Assembly (NCBI RefSeq): GCF_030547685.1
Contig: NZ_JAUOQM010000049.1
Coordinates: 155,487 to 219,486, forward strand
Direction: 5' to 3'
DNA from: Gilvimarinus sp. 2_MG-2023
GTDB lineage: Bacteria > Pseudomonadota > Gammaproteobacteria > Pseudomonadales > Cellvibrionaceae
DNA length: 64,000 bases
This document shows positions 18,504 through 27,282 of this stretch, one piece after another. The first letter of the stretch is position 1. Each line of letters starts with the position of its first letter. Both the position numbers and the translations under genes were made by a program. The notes below the pieces were generated by a model. That model had not been told where the DNA came from, searched no databases, and saw nothing but the letters and a program-made list of their open reading frames with translations.

Positions 18504-18868
18504 GCAATATACACATTGAAGTGGAAACCGGTTATTTGCCGGAACAGTCACAACCCGAGCAAAACCGTTTTGCTTTTCGTTATACTGTTACCATTCACAA
18601 TCAGGGCAGCGAATCGGCGCAGCTGTTAAGCCGTTACTGGCGCATCACCGATGCCGAGGACCAAGTGCGCGAAGTGCGCGGCGCTGGTGTGGTCGGCGAG
18701 CAGCCAACCATTGAGCCCGGCTCGTTTTATCGCTACACCAGCGGTGCGGTTCTACATACTTTTGCCGGCACCATGGAGGGCAGCTATCAAATGCGTACCG
18801 CAGATGGCACCGAGTACGAAACAACAATACCGACCTTTGCCCTGGTCGAACCCAACGCCCTACATTAA
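18500..18868 (+). CDS. apaG: ApaG/DUF525 domain protein
   Basis: Small cytoplasmic protein with the ApaG fibronectin-III-like beta-sandwich, once linked to cobalt and magnesium resistance. Its biochemical role is unsettled. The 122-residue length is typical. Visible family motifs are FRYTVTIHNQG, LLSRYWRITDA, VRGAGVVGEQPTI, FRYTSG-like FYRYTSGAVL and GSYQM. It overlaps rsmA by four bases (ATGA). Confidence 0.94.
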   Translation: MSNIHIEVETGYLPEQSQPEQNRFAFRYTVTIHNQGSESAQLLSRYWRITDAEDQVREVRGAGVVGEQPTIEPGSFYRYTSGAVLHTFAGTMEGSYQMRTADGTEYETTIPTFALVEPNALH

Positions 18869-18885
18869 CACCGAGATTGCGCATC

Positions 18886-19698
18886 GTGAGTACCTACGCT
18901 GTTGGCGATTTACAAGGTTGCCTCAAGCCTTTACACAAGCTGCTCGACAAGGTTGCCTTTGACCCCACCGTTGATCGATTATGGCTAGCGGGTGACCTGG
19001 TCAATCGCGGCCCCAAATCTCTGGCCACTCTGCGCTTTTTGTATTCTATTCGCCATTGTGTAACAGCGGTTTTAGGCAATCATGATTTGCATTTGTTGGC
19101 GGTGGCTTGGGGCAAAAAAAGGAGCGGCCCATCCGACACACTGGATGCCATCCTCACCGCACCCGATGGCCCTTTATTGATTAACTGGCTGCGCCATATG
19201 AAATTGCTGCACACCGACCACGAGCTCGGTTACACCATGGTGCATGCAGGCATCCCCCCCAACTGGACACTACCCGAGGCCACAGCCCACGCGCGCGAGG
19301 TAGAAGCCGTACTGCAAAGTGATTATATCGAAGAGTTTCTAAGCGGTATGTACGGTAATCAGCCCAACAAATGGAAAAACAAACTAATCGGCCAAGACCG
19401 GCTACGGCTGATTACCAATTACCTTACCCGAATGCGCTTTTGCAACGCCGAGGGCGAGCTGGAGCTGACCAACAAATCGGCACCATGCAGCAGTAATACG
19501 TCAGAGTTTTTACCTTGGTTTGAGCACCCCAACCATCTGTGTGGCGGGCAGCGCATTGTATTCGGCCACTGGGCTGCGCTTGAGGGCAAAGCTGAGCCCG
19601 AGCACGTGACCGCACTGGACACCGGTTGCGTATGGGGCGGCTGCTTAAGTGCTATGCGATTGAACGATGGTGAAATATTCCGAGTAAAATGTAAGTAG
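18886..19698 (+). CDS. apaH: Symmetrical Ap4A hydrolase ApaH
   Basis: Metallophosphatase that splits diadenosine tetraphosphate into two ADP and removes Np4-type RNA caps. The 270-residue protein has the phosphoesterase motifs GDLQGC, LAGDLVNRGP and LGNHDLHLLA, with distal His residues in MVHAGIPP and FGHWAALEG. The GTG at 18886 gives STYAVGDLQGC, matching the family N-terminus. A TTG three codons earlier (18877) is possible. Last gene of the lptD operon. Confidence 0.93.
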   Translation: MSTYAVGDLQGCLKPLHKLLDKVAFDPTVDRLWLAGDLVNRGPKSLATLRFLYSIRHCVTAVLGNHDLHLLAVAWGKKRSGPSDTLDAILTAPDGPLLINWLRHMKLLHTDHELGYTMVHAGIPPNWTLPEATAHAREVEAVLQSDYIEEFLSGMYGNQPNKWKNKLIGQDRLRLITNYLTRMRFCNAEGELELTNKSAPCSSNTSEFLPWFEHPNHLCGGQRIVFGHWAALEGKAEPEHVTALDTGCVWGGCLSAMRLNDGEIFRVKCK

Positions 19699-19748
19699 TT
19701 ATCACATAAAGTCAACGCTACTGCACATCATCGCCTGCACCATTCAGG

Positions 19749-21050
19749 TTAGTCATTATCGGACACTTCTACCCGATTCCGACCCTTTCTTTTGGCTCGA
19801 TACAATGCTTCATCTGCTTTTTTAAACAGATCATCAACATCTGCATTACCCTGCAAACTCGCCACCCCAAAGCTTGCCGTCACCCCCTTAATATCAGCAA
19901 AAGAGCACTCTTCAATTAAACGGCGAAGCTTTTCGGCAATGTGCGCCGCATAATTCATGCTTGTATCACGACACACTAAAACAAACTCTTCCCCGCCCCA
20001 ACGAGCAAACAAATCAGAAGAACGTATTCGCTCTTGCACTAACTGTGAGATACCGGCTAATACCGCATCACCCACCGCATGCCCATGGTTATCATTAATC
20101 GCCTTGAAGTAGTCGATGTCGATCATAACTACCGACAACGATTTACCATCACGGCGCCATTCCGACAACCCACTTTTGATGGCGCCTTCTATGCCCTGAC
20201 GATTAAAGGCGCCTGTTAGATGGTCTGTTTTACTTAACACCTCCAACTCTTGACTGCGAAAATCCAATAGCTTATTTATTGCCAACAATTCTTTCTCGCG
20301 CATTTGGCGCTCACGAACCTCTTTTGAAAGCACAACAATCCGATACGCCAAAAACCCAAGTATTAAAACAGACCAAATGCTAATAATGGCAAGATACCAG
20401 TCTGCAGTGTCTATGCGTTGACCAACGAACTTCACTTTTTTGAGGTGAAAGTTATGAACCCCAAGCTTATGCTCCGACCCGGTTTGCACATCAAAACTGA
20501 TAATATTATCGAATTGCGGGTGCGAGAGATTAGGAGGAATGTCATTTTCCAACAACCACCAATTGGCAACAAAGAAATCACTGAAGCTAAACTCATAGTG
20601 CTGATCTTTTCGATCGGCAGAAAACTCTATTTGATTATGCTTGGTGGAGGTTTCGTCATTCGGGTTGGAATAACGAATGTCATAATTACGTAGAAATATA
20701 CGAATTGATTTATTGGCCCCGCTGTAATCCAACCACAGCTCGACTTTATCAAAGCTGGATAGCTCTAGGCCATCCCAGCCTTGCACCAACCGGATCTCAA
20801 AACCACAGTATGGGTATTGATAATCGGCTTTTAAATCGCACTGCCACTGATAACCGCTTTGATTGTCCGGCAACATGACAGCCTCAGTGCTACCGCCGTC
20901 GCGACCATCATCATAAAGTCGTACGCTATAGTCTTCTCCCGGCTCAATGATCAAAGTTTCACGCAGCAACGTATCACGCGCGAATATACTCAGCGCAGTG
21001 GCCAGAACCAACAGCAAGAGTACCGTTTCTAATCGCCAGCTATGGGGCAT
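19749..21050 (-). CDS. Membrane diguanylate cyclase with a periplasmic sensory domain
   Basis: Predicted to make cyclic di-GMP. The 433-residue protein has a membrane segment near 8-25, a periplasmic domain of about 185 residues, a second membrane segment near 217-240, a short coiled coil and a C-terminal GGDEF domain (about 272-433). The active site is GGEEF (352-356), with an RxxD inhibitory site (RSSD, 343-346) five residues earlier, so it should be active and product-inhibited. The periplasmic part (DDGRDGGST, YPYCGFEIRL, VELWLDYSG, FVANWWL, FDVQTGSEH) looks like a jelly-roll sugar-binding-type fold, but I do not recognise its family. ATG 21050 has a GGA site; a TTG lies four codons upstream. 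Confidence 0.9.
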   Translation of the reverse strand: MPHSWRLETVLLLLVLATALSIFARDTLLRETLIIEPGEDYSVRLYDDGRDGGSTEAVMLPDNQSGYQWQCDLKADYQYPYCGFEIRLVQGWDGLELSSFDKVELWLDYSGANKSIRIFLRNYDIRYSNPNDETSTKHNQIEFSADRKDQHYEFSFSDFFVANWWLLENDIPPNLSHPQFDNIISFDVQTGSEHKLGVHNFHLKKVKFVGQRIDTADWYLAIISIWSVLILGFLAYRIVVLSKEVRERQMREKELLAINKLLDFRSQELEVLSKTDHLTGAFNRQGIEGAIKSGLSEWRRDGKSLSVVMIDIDYFKAINDNHGHAVGDAVLAGISQLVQERIRSSDLFARWGGEEFVLVCRDTSMNYAAHIAEKLRRLIEECSFADIKGVTASFGVASLQGNADVDDLFKKADEALYRAKRKGRNRVEVSDND

Positions 21051-21453
21051 ACCGGATTCCAAAGCTTGTTATTGTTACTTTAAGCTTATACCAAATTCAG
21101 CAGGTTTGTCGCATAGATACACCAACAGCTGTGCACACTCAGGACAATGCGCGCACCATCCCTTGCACCAATGGCTAGCCTCTAGCGCCTATCTCAGCGG
21201 GTTTATCCTTAAATATTGTCCGCATAACGGCTTTAGCTTAGTCAACACTTAAGGTAGGTTGCCAGCGTTGTAAGCGGTCAATAAAGAGCCGCTCAAACCC
21301 CAGCGACCTTAAACACTAATAATCCCCCTTAAATTCATTAGAGCTCTATTGTTTTCTCTTTACAAAAGGGAATTGCTTTATCTGGGTTTGACCTTCAAGC
21401 TATACCCGCTACAGTTATGGGCACTCCTATGTTTTCTGTATTGAGATCTGAAT
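21051..21453. other. Divergent intergenic region upstream of the rimB-rimK genes
   Basis: About 400 bp without a convincing gene. It separates the divergent cyclase gene from the rimB-rimK operon and should hold both promoters. A possible plus-strand promoter is TTGACC (21388-21393), a 16-base spacer and TACAGT (21410-21415), which would start transcription about 30 bases before the rimB ATG. The match is modest. Confidence 0.4.
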
Positions 21454-21906
21454 ATGCATGAAAAGCAATCTGTTGGTTGGCGAGAATGGGTGCATTTACC
21501 CGATTTGGTCGATTGCCCAGTCAAAGCCAAAATAGACACAGGCGCTAAAACCTCGGCCATTCACGCTTTTTTTGTTGAGGAGTTTAGCCGCGATGGGGAA
21601 CCGTGGGTACGCTTTGGCCTACACCCCATGCAAAAAACACTAGACCCAGAGTACACCTGTGAAGCTAAGGTGGTTGAAACGCGCAGAGTCACCGACTCTG
21701 GGGGGCATCAAGAAGAGCGCTATGTCATTGAAACTGCTCTGCGTATTGGCGGCCATACTTTGGTTACCGAGATGACCTTAACGAACCGAGAAACTATGCT
21801 GTTTCGTATGTTGCTGGGCCGCAACTCTCTTGCTGGACGCTTTGTGGTAGACCCTCAGGCATCTTTTTTGTGCGGTGGCGATACCGACTCAGGGCCTAAG
21901 GCATAA
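21454..21906 (+). CDS. rimB: Retropepsin-like protease, RimB type (PF05618)
   Basis: A 150-residue aspartic-protease-like protein of the family often labelled ATP-dependent zinc protease. The retropepsin active-site motif is KAKIDTGAKTSAIHA, and the second conserved site is LLGRNSLAGRFVVDP. In Pseudomonas fluorescens a member called RimB is encoded with RimK and acts on the glutamate tail that RimK adds to ribosomal protein S6. The gene here is 50 bp upstream of rimK on the same strand, so the same partnership is likely. The zinc-protease label is historical. The sequence supports an aspartic-type DTGA site. Confidence 0.85.
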   Translation: MHEKQSVGWREWVHLPDLVDCPVKAKIDTGAKTSAIHAFFVEEFSRDGEPWVRFGLHPMQKTLDPEYTCEAKVVETRRVTDSGGHQEERYVIETALRIGGHTLVTEMTLTNRETMLFRMLLGRNSLAGRFVVDPQASFLCGGDTDSGPKA

Positions 21907-21956
21907 AAAGACCGTTTTTTTTCAGCGTAAATATTCCAACTTCTTTAGGACACTAA

Positions 21957-22862
21957 ATGAAAATTGCCATACTGTCACGCAACGCGCGACTTTACTCCAC
22001 CCGCCGATTGGTAGAGGCTTGCCTGGAGCGCGGGCACGAACCTCACGTCATCGATATCCTAAAGTGTTATATGGACATTACCCCATCGAAGCCGGCTATT
22101 TGGTATCGCGGTGAAGAGCTGGAAGGGTTTGATGCCGTCATCCCGCGTATTGGCGCTTCGGTCACCCACTACGGCTTAGCCGTTATCCGTCAATTTGAAA
22201 TGATGGGGGTTTACTGCCTCACAGAGTCAGTTGCGTTGGGCCGCTCGCGCGACAAGCTGCGCGCTCTGCAATTATTATCGCGCAAAGGTATTGGAATGCC
22301 CCGAACCAGCTTTGCCCACAACGTCCACAACACCAAAGAATTGATTAAATTGGTCGGTGGCGCCCCCTTGGTAGTAAAACTGTGTGAAGGCACCCAGGGG
22401 CGCGGTGTGGTCTTGGCCGAAACCGCCAAAGCCGCCGAAAGTGTGATCGAGGCCTTTCGCGAACTGCGCGCCGAGTTTCTAGTGCAGGAGTTTATCAAAG
22501 AGGCCGGCGGCAGTGATATTCGCTGCTTGGTTATTGGCACTAAGGTTATCGCGGCCATGCAACGCACCGCCCCCGAAGGTGAGTTTCGCTCTAACTTGCA
22601 TCGTGGCGGCAGTGCCGAGCTGGTTAAATTGCGCCCCAACGAGCGCAGTACTGCGATTAAAGCGGCGCAAACCATGGGGTTAAAAGTGGCAGGGGTTGAT
22701 GTATTGCGCTCCACCCGTGGCCCGTTAATTATGGAGGTTAACTCTTCACCCGGGCTCGAGGGTATTGAAGGAGCCACTAATAAAGATGTAGCTGGCGCCA
22801 TTATAAAATTTATTGAAGAGAATGCCAGGCCACACGCTAATAAAACCAAAGGTAAGGGATGA
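21957..22862 (+). CDS. rimK: Ribosomal protein S6 glutamate ligase RimK
   Basis: ATP-grasp ligase that adds glutamate residues to the C-terminus of ribosomal protein S6. The 301-residue length matches E. coli RimK. Visible family features are [32 protein letters not shown], the ATP-grasp P-loop region [35 protein letters not shown] and the metal-binding [13 protein letters not shown]. An AGGA precedes the ATG. The stop overlaps the next gene by four bases (ATGA), so the two are translationally coupled. Confidence 0.96.
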   Translation: MKIAILSRNARLYSTRRLVEACLERGHEPHVIDILKCYMDITPSKPAIWYRGEELEGFDAVIPRIGASVTHYGLAVIRQFEMMGVYCLTESVALGRSRDKLRALQLLSRKGIGMPRTSFAHNVHNTKELIKLVGGAPLVVKLCEGTQGRGVVLAETAKAAESVIEAFRELRAEFLVQEFIKEAGGSDIRCLVIGTKVIAAMQRTAPEGEFRSNLHRGGSAELVKLRPNERSTAIKAAQTMGLKVAGVDVLRSTRGPLIMEVNSSPGLEGIEGATNKDVAGAIIKFIEENARPHANKTKGKG

Positions 22863-23932
22863 ACGAGAAAAATACTCCGATTGTTATTGGCGGAGAAACA
22901 ATTGCACCCGGAGAAACTCGCAGTGTCGATATTCCCCTGGCAGCCATGTACACGCACACCGATGTCGGCTTAACCGTTCACGTTATCCACGGCAAACGTC
23001 CAGGGCCATGCTTATTGGTAACGGCCGCTGTGCACGGTGACGAGATTAATGGCGTGGATATTATTCGCCGGGTACTCGGCATTAAGCAGCTTAATAAACT
23101 GCGCGGTACGTTACTGGCAATTCCGGTGGTGAATGTACACGGGTTTTTAAACCAGTCGCGCTATCTGCCCGATGGGCGCGACCTCAACCGCTGCTTTCCG
23201 GGCAGTCAACGCGGCTCACTGGCGGGCCGGGTGGCCCACACCCTAGTCACCGATATTTTGCAGCACTGCACACACTGTATCGATTTGCACACCGGAGCAC
23301 GTCACCGCGCGAATTTGCCGCAAATACGCGTTGACTTATCTCTCGAAGAAAACCGCGACCTTGGTTTGGCCTTTGGCTCCCCTGTTGTACTGGATGCAAA
23401 GCTGCGAGAGGGATCACTGCGAGAAACGGCCGCCCAACAGGGTATTCCATTGCTACTGTACGAGGCCGGTGAAGCGCTGCGCTTTGACGAGTTCAGCATA
23501 CGAGCGGGCACCCGTGGCATTATCAATGTGATGCGTCACCTGAATATGCTGCCCAAAAAACGCCGTATCGGAAAAGAAACGAAAGTGACTATCGCCGATG
23601 ACAGTCGCTGGGTTCGCGCACCCATGAGCGGGGTGATGCGCCCTCTGGTACAACTGGGCGCCAAGGTCGAAAAAGGCACCACACTAGCCTATGTATCCGA
23701 TCCCATTGGCATGACACAAATTCCGGTAATCGCACCGGCCGAATCCATTGTGATTGGGCTAACCAATCTGCCTTTAGTGCATGAAGGCGAAGCTTTATTT
23801 CACCTTGCTAACTACAGCAAGCAAATCCATCAAGTGGCCGACCAGGTGGTAGATTTTCACGAAACGTTTGACCCCTCTCAAGACGAAGATGAGCCCTTTT
23901 TTATTGGCGAAGATGAGTCTTTGCTTAATTAG
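22859..23932 (+). CDS. Succinylglutamate desuccinylase/aspartoacylase family metalloenzyme
   Basis: Zinc-dependent deacylase or peptidase of the AstE/AspA family (M14-like fold). The 357-residue protein carries zinc ligands in [12 protein letters not shown] and CIDLHTG, plus the family stretches [24 protein letters not shown] and YEAGEA. The C-terminal part (about 250-330) looks like a biotinyl/lipoyl-type beta-barrel ([22 protein letters not shown]), common in this subfamily. Coupling to rimK by ATGA suggests it acts on glutamylated or acylated amino-acid products linked to RimK, but the substrate is not deducible. Confidence 0.88.
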   Translation: MNEKNTPIVIGGETIAPGETRSVDIPLAAMYTHTDVGLTVHVIHGKRPGPCLLVTAAVHGDEINGVDIIRRVLGIKQLNKLRGTLLAIPVVNVHGFLNQSRYLPDGRDLNRCFPGSQRGSLAGRVAHTLVTDILQHCTHCIDLHTGARHRANLPQIRVDLSLEENRDLGLAFGSPVVLDAKLREGSLRETAAQQGIPLLLYEAGEALRFDEFSIRAGTRGIINVMRHLNMLPKKRRIGKETKVTIADDSRWVRAPMSGVMRPLVQLGAKVEKGTTLAYVSDPIGMTQIPVIAPAESIVIGLTNLPLVHEGEALFHLANYSKQIHQVADQVVDFHETFDPSQDEDEPFFIGEDESLLN

Positions 23933-23989
23933 AGTGCCGACTGAGCCAAGTGTGTAATCAAGGCTATTTCATATCCGCAGAATTAGAGG

Positions 23990-26266
23990 TTAGGTTTGAG
24001 CAAAATCTTTTAGCGAGACGACATTTGCTGTGACATCAAACTCGCCCCGCGCACAAAAATGGCTGGCAAAGCTACTCGCCGGCATAGGCTTGGCAAATAA
24101 ATAGCCCTGCACCTGGTCGCAGTCATTGTCTCGCAGCCAACTGGCTTGCTGTTCTTGCTCGACCCCTTCCGCCACGACAGTTAATTGCATATTATGCGCC
24201 AAACCAATAATAGATTTGGCGATAGCGGCGTCGTTTTGATCGATGGGAATGTCGTGAATAAAACTGCTATCGATTTTTAGTTTATCGATCGGAAAGCGCT
24301 TAAGATACGCCAGTGAAGAATAGCCTGTACCAAAATCATCAATAGACAGTGACAGCCCCATTTGATTGAGCTGATTTAATTGATTAATGGTTTCTCCGGC
24401 ATGCTCCATGGCGCAGCTTTCGGTAATTTCCAACTCCAGAAACTCCGCCGGCAATCCCGTTTCTCGCAGGACTGTGGCCACTTTGCCAGGAAAATCTCTT
24501 TGTCGAAACTGACGCGTGGATAAATTTACCGCCATCTGCGGAACATTTAACCCCGCATTAAGCCATTGCTTTTGCTGTTCGCAAGCGGCTTTTAACACCC
24601 AGTCACCCAGAGGCACGATAAGTCCCGTCTCTTCGGCCAGCGGAATAAAGTGAGCAGGTGAAACCACTCCACGTTCAGGGTGCTGCCAGCGCACCAGAGC
24701 TTCAACGCCCGTCAACGCACCGGTGCGCATATCGATTTGAGGTTGATAATGCAGTATCAGCTGATCTTGCTCGATACCACGACGTAAATCATTTTCCAGC
24801 AGTAAAAAATTAACCGCCGAAGCGCTCATACCTTTAGCGTAAAACTGGCAGTTGTTTTTCCCAGCCTCTTTCGCTTTATACATAGCGATATCGGCATTTT
24901 TCAATAACTCATCGGTATTGTCGCCATCGGTAGGATAAACACTGATACCAATACTGGCGGTAATGGAAATGTCATGCCCCGCTATTTCCATCGGACGAGA
25001 GACGTGCGCCAATAATTTATTGGCGACAAAACGAACATCGTCCAAATCTTGAATACCTTCCAACAAAACGACGAACTCATCCCCCCCCAAGCGGGCTACG
25101 GTATCCATTTCTCGAACGCCTTCGCTCAAGCGGCCGGCAATCGCTTTAAGCAGCAAGTCACCCGAATCGTGTCCCAAGCTATCATTAATGTTTTTAAACC
25201 GGTCGACATCCAGTAACATTAAGGCGAGTTTCCCCCCCGAGCGAGTAGCCCGTGCGACGCCATTATTAATACGATCATAAAATAACGAACGATTGGGCAA
25301 CGCGGTTAATGAGTCGTGAAAAGCCATGTAGTTTAATCGTGACTGCTGTTCACGTAGGGCACTTTCTGCCATTTTTCGGTCCGACACGTCGGTACAAATA
25401 GTACACACACCGAACACTTCTTCATTGCAATCACTAAGCGGGAACTTCACCATCAAATAGGTGTGAAGAGTGCCATCTTTGTGCAGTAAATCTAGCTCTG
25501 TTTCATAGGGACGGCTATTATCGAGCGCCGCCGCTTCCATGGTTGTCAGAGATTCCACGAGACTCTCTGGATAAATATCCAGCGCGTTTTTTCCGACCAG
25601 GGAATCATCTTCGATATGTGCCAATTGTTTGTAATGATCGCTGGCCATTACCACATTGCCATTGAGGTCTTTGACAGCGATCAAAGCCGGCGAGTAGCGC
25701 AATATAGCGTTCAGATAGGTTTCGTTGGCCCACAGTGCCTGTTCCGACATCCGATGGCGTTCGGCTTGCTCGTCCAGACACTGTCGATCCGACACCTGAC
25801 GAGTCATCAGCGATGCCATCAACCATATCGGCTCCAGCTGCTCAACAACAGAGCTTAGCTTAGCTGCCTCTACACTTGCCTCTATATAAAAAGCAGCTAG
25901 ACAAGTTTCCACTTCTAAAATAGGAATAACAATGCCGCTTTGTGCAGCAAAAGGTTGCAGCTCGCTGGCGGACAGACTGTAATGCTGACCACTGTGTAAA
26001 ACCGAGGAAATAAGGTCGACCGGAAGATTGCGAGAATTAGACAGAGGCACCGTTAAGCTGCGCGATTCGAGCGTATCATCGTTGTGCATCGCCAGAGCGC
26101 ACAATACCGGCTCGCTCTCTCGTTTCAGAACGAGAGCGACTCGGTTAATACCTTGTTTTGCCGCCACCATGCAGACCAATCTTTCAGCAATTTGATGATG
26201 GTCGTATTGCTGAAATAATCGTTGGTACTTTTTAATGAGCGATGCGGCTGTTAACTTCTCTTGCAT
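23990..26266 (-). CDS. PAS-GGDEF-EAL cyclic-di-GMP enzyme
   Basis: Soluble 758-residue regulator that may make or degrade cyclic di-GMP. The N-terminal 160 residues resemble a GAF-type sensor. A PAS domain follows (about 180-300: ILRYSPALIAVKDLNGNVV), then GGDEF (about 315-480), with intact GGDEF at 394-398 and an RxxD inhibitory site (REMD, 385-388). The EAL domain (about 500-745) has EALVRW, NLSTRQF, ELEITES, IDDFGTGYSSLAYL, KIDSSF, VVAEGVE and QGYLFAKP, all expected catalytic residues. The ATG at 26266 follows a GTGGA ribosome site; a TTG ten codons upstream is less likely. It converges on the rimK operon. Confidence 0.93.
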   Translation of the reverse strand: MQEKLTAASLIKKYQRLFQQYDHHQIAERLVCMVAAKQGINRVALVLKRESEPVLCALAMHNDDTLESRSLTVPLSNSRNLPVDLISSVLHSGQHYSLSASELQPFAAQSGIVIPILEVETCLAAFYIEASVEAAKLSSVVEQLEPIWLMASLMTRQVSDRQCLDEQAERHRMSEQALWANETYLNAILRYSPALIAVKDLNGNVVMASDHYKQLAHIEDDSLVGKNALDIYPESLVESLTTMEAAALDNSRPYETELDLLHKDGTLHTYLMVKFPLSDCNEEVFGVCTICTDVSDRKMAESALREQQSRLNYMAFHDSLTALPNRSLFYDRINNGVARATRSGGKLALMLLDVDRFKNINDSLGHDSGDLLLKAIAGRLSEGVREMDTVARLGGDEFVVLLEGIQDLDDVRFVANKLLAHVSRPMEIAGHDISITASIGISVYPTDGDNTDELLKNADIAMYKAKEAGKNNCQFYAKGMSASAVNFLLLENDLRRGIEQDQLILHYQPQIDMRTGALTGVEALVRWQHPERGVVSPAHFIPLAEETGLIVPLGDWVLKAACEQQKQWLNAGLNVPQMAVNLSTRQFRQRDFPGKVATVLRETGLPAEFLELEITESCAMEHAGETINQLNQLNQMGLSLSIDDFGTGYSSLAYLKRFPIDKLKIDSSFIHDIPIDQNDAAIAKSIIGLAHNMQLTVVAEGVEQEQQASWLRDNDCDQVQGYLFAKPMPASSFASHFCARGEFDVTANVVSLKDFAQT

Positions 26267-26742
26267 ATACTTCCACAGGACACTGTCAATTCGCAAGCGG
26301 CGAATGACCCGTTAATACACTTATCGACATTAAGTCAGTACAAGAAACGTGCGGCCACGCTCTGTGAATACGGCTGCCTCTTAGGCAACACAGCCCAATG
26401 CCCATGATATTTGGGCTTTTATGCATATTCACGCTGTTATCTATAAGGGCTAGTAATAAAACCCAATCTATTAGAATAATGCCGACTAAGCAAGGGGGGA
26501 TTTTAGATATTTTTGAATTAACCAAAGAACAGAGTTGCCAGCAGCCTTAACTCATATATCCACTGACAGTAAAAATCACAATATATAGTTCATTGTTTTA
26601 TAAAAAACCATAATTGACATTTATTGTTCGCACTTGGTTAAAAAACTACAAGTCTGGTTAAGTATTAAGCTAAAGTGGCGCTATAATAAACATTACACAA
26701 AGTTTATTCGCCGCTTTCAAGCGGCGAACGCGAGAACACTCT
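26267..26742. other. Intergenic region with the STAS-gene promoter
   Basis: About 475 bp, AT-rich, without a convincing gene on either strand. It separates the divergent GGDEF-EAL gene and STAS gene. The right end carries a perfect TATAAT at 26682-26687 with only a weak -35 (TTAAGT, 18-base spacing), followed by an inverted repeat in the leader. A further TTGACA at 26613-26618 has no good -10 partner. Nothing recognisable fills the left 300 bp. Confidence 0.5.
26707..26728 (+). promoter_or_regulatory. 10-bp inverted repeat in the leader of the STAS gene
   Basis: TTCGCCGCTT and AAGCGGCGAA (26707-26716 and 26719-26728) pair perfectly around TC. The element lies 20 bp downstream of the TATAAT box and 14 bp before the ATG, within the expected mRNA leader. 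No T-run follows, so it is not a terminator. It could be a dimeric repressor site or an RNA hairpin covering the translation start region, since no good ribosome site is seen. Confidence 0.6.
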
Positions 26743-27282
26743 ATGAAGAAGCAAGTGCCCTTTATAGGAGAAGAATTTTTCGCCCGGGACGGTGACAATC
26801 ATGCCTTTAGCGATGAGACTGCTTTGCTAAATGAGCTATTGCAAGCTGATCATTGCAGCGACAGCCTAGACGATAAAGCACATAAAAATATACCTGCGCG
26901 CCCCCATAAAACCAAGCCCAGTATTACTGTGCCAGCATCCAACAAAAAAAAACAAGTGCAGGTCACACGGGTTGATTGGCACCCAATCAACCACGGCCAC
27001 GGTATTCGCGTCAGCATTCATGGCGATATGGATTTAAAAATGATCAACCAGTGGCAGCAATTACTGCGAGAAACCGCCGGTAACGGCATTCACCAGTTTG
27101 AAATCGATCTAAAAAACACCGATAACATGAGTTTGTCAGGCCTGGCGATGCTATTGCTTTTTAAAGATCAAAAAAAAGCGGGCAGCGGTGATATTTCTCT
27201 CAATCAATGCAGTCGTGAACTGTATAAAAGACTGATTTGGAGTGGCCTGACCGAAGAATTTATTATTCGGCCACGCCAGTAA
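26743..27282 (+). CDS. STAS-domain protein with a disordered N-terminus
   Basis: A 179-residue cytoplasmic protein. The first 70 residues are polar and probably disordered (acidic, then Lys/Pro-rich). Residues about 75-178 match a STAS (anti-sigma-factor-antagonist) domain: [49 protein letters not shown]. The Ser before Gly in SLSG could be the phospho-acceptor of regulatory STAS proteins, but no Spo0F-, SpoIIAB- or PP2C-like partner is adjacent. The 3-prime end overlaps the convergent hisC by 20 bp. The N-terminal extension is unusual for a simple antagonist. Confidence 0.75.
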   Translation: MKKQVPFIGEEFFARDGDNHAFSDETALLNELLQADHCSDSLDDKAHKNIPARPHKTKPSITVPASNKKKQVQVTRVDWHPINHGHGIRVSIHGDMDLKMINQWQQLLRETAGNGIHQFEIDLKNTDNMSLSGLAMLLLFKDQKKAGSGDISLNQCSRELYKRLIWSGLTEEFIIRPRQ

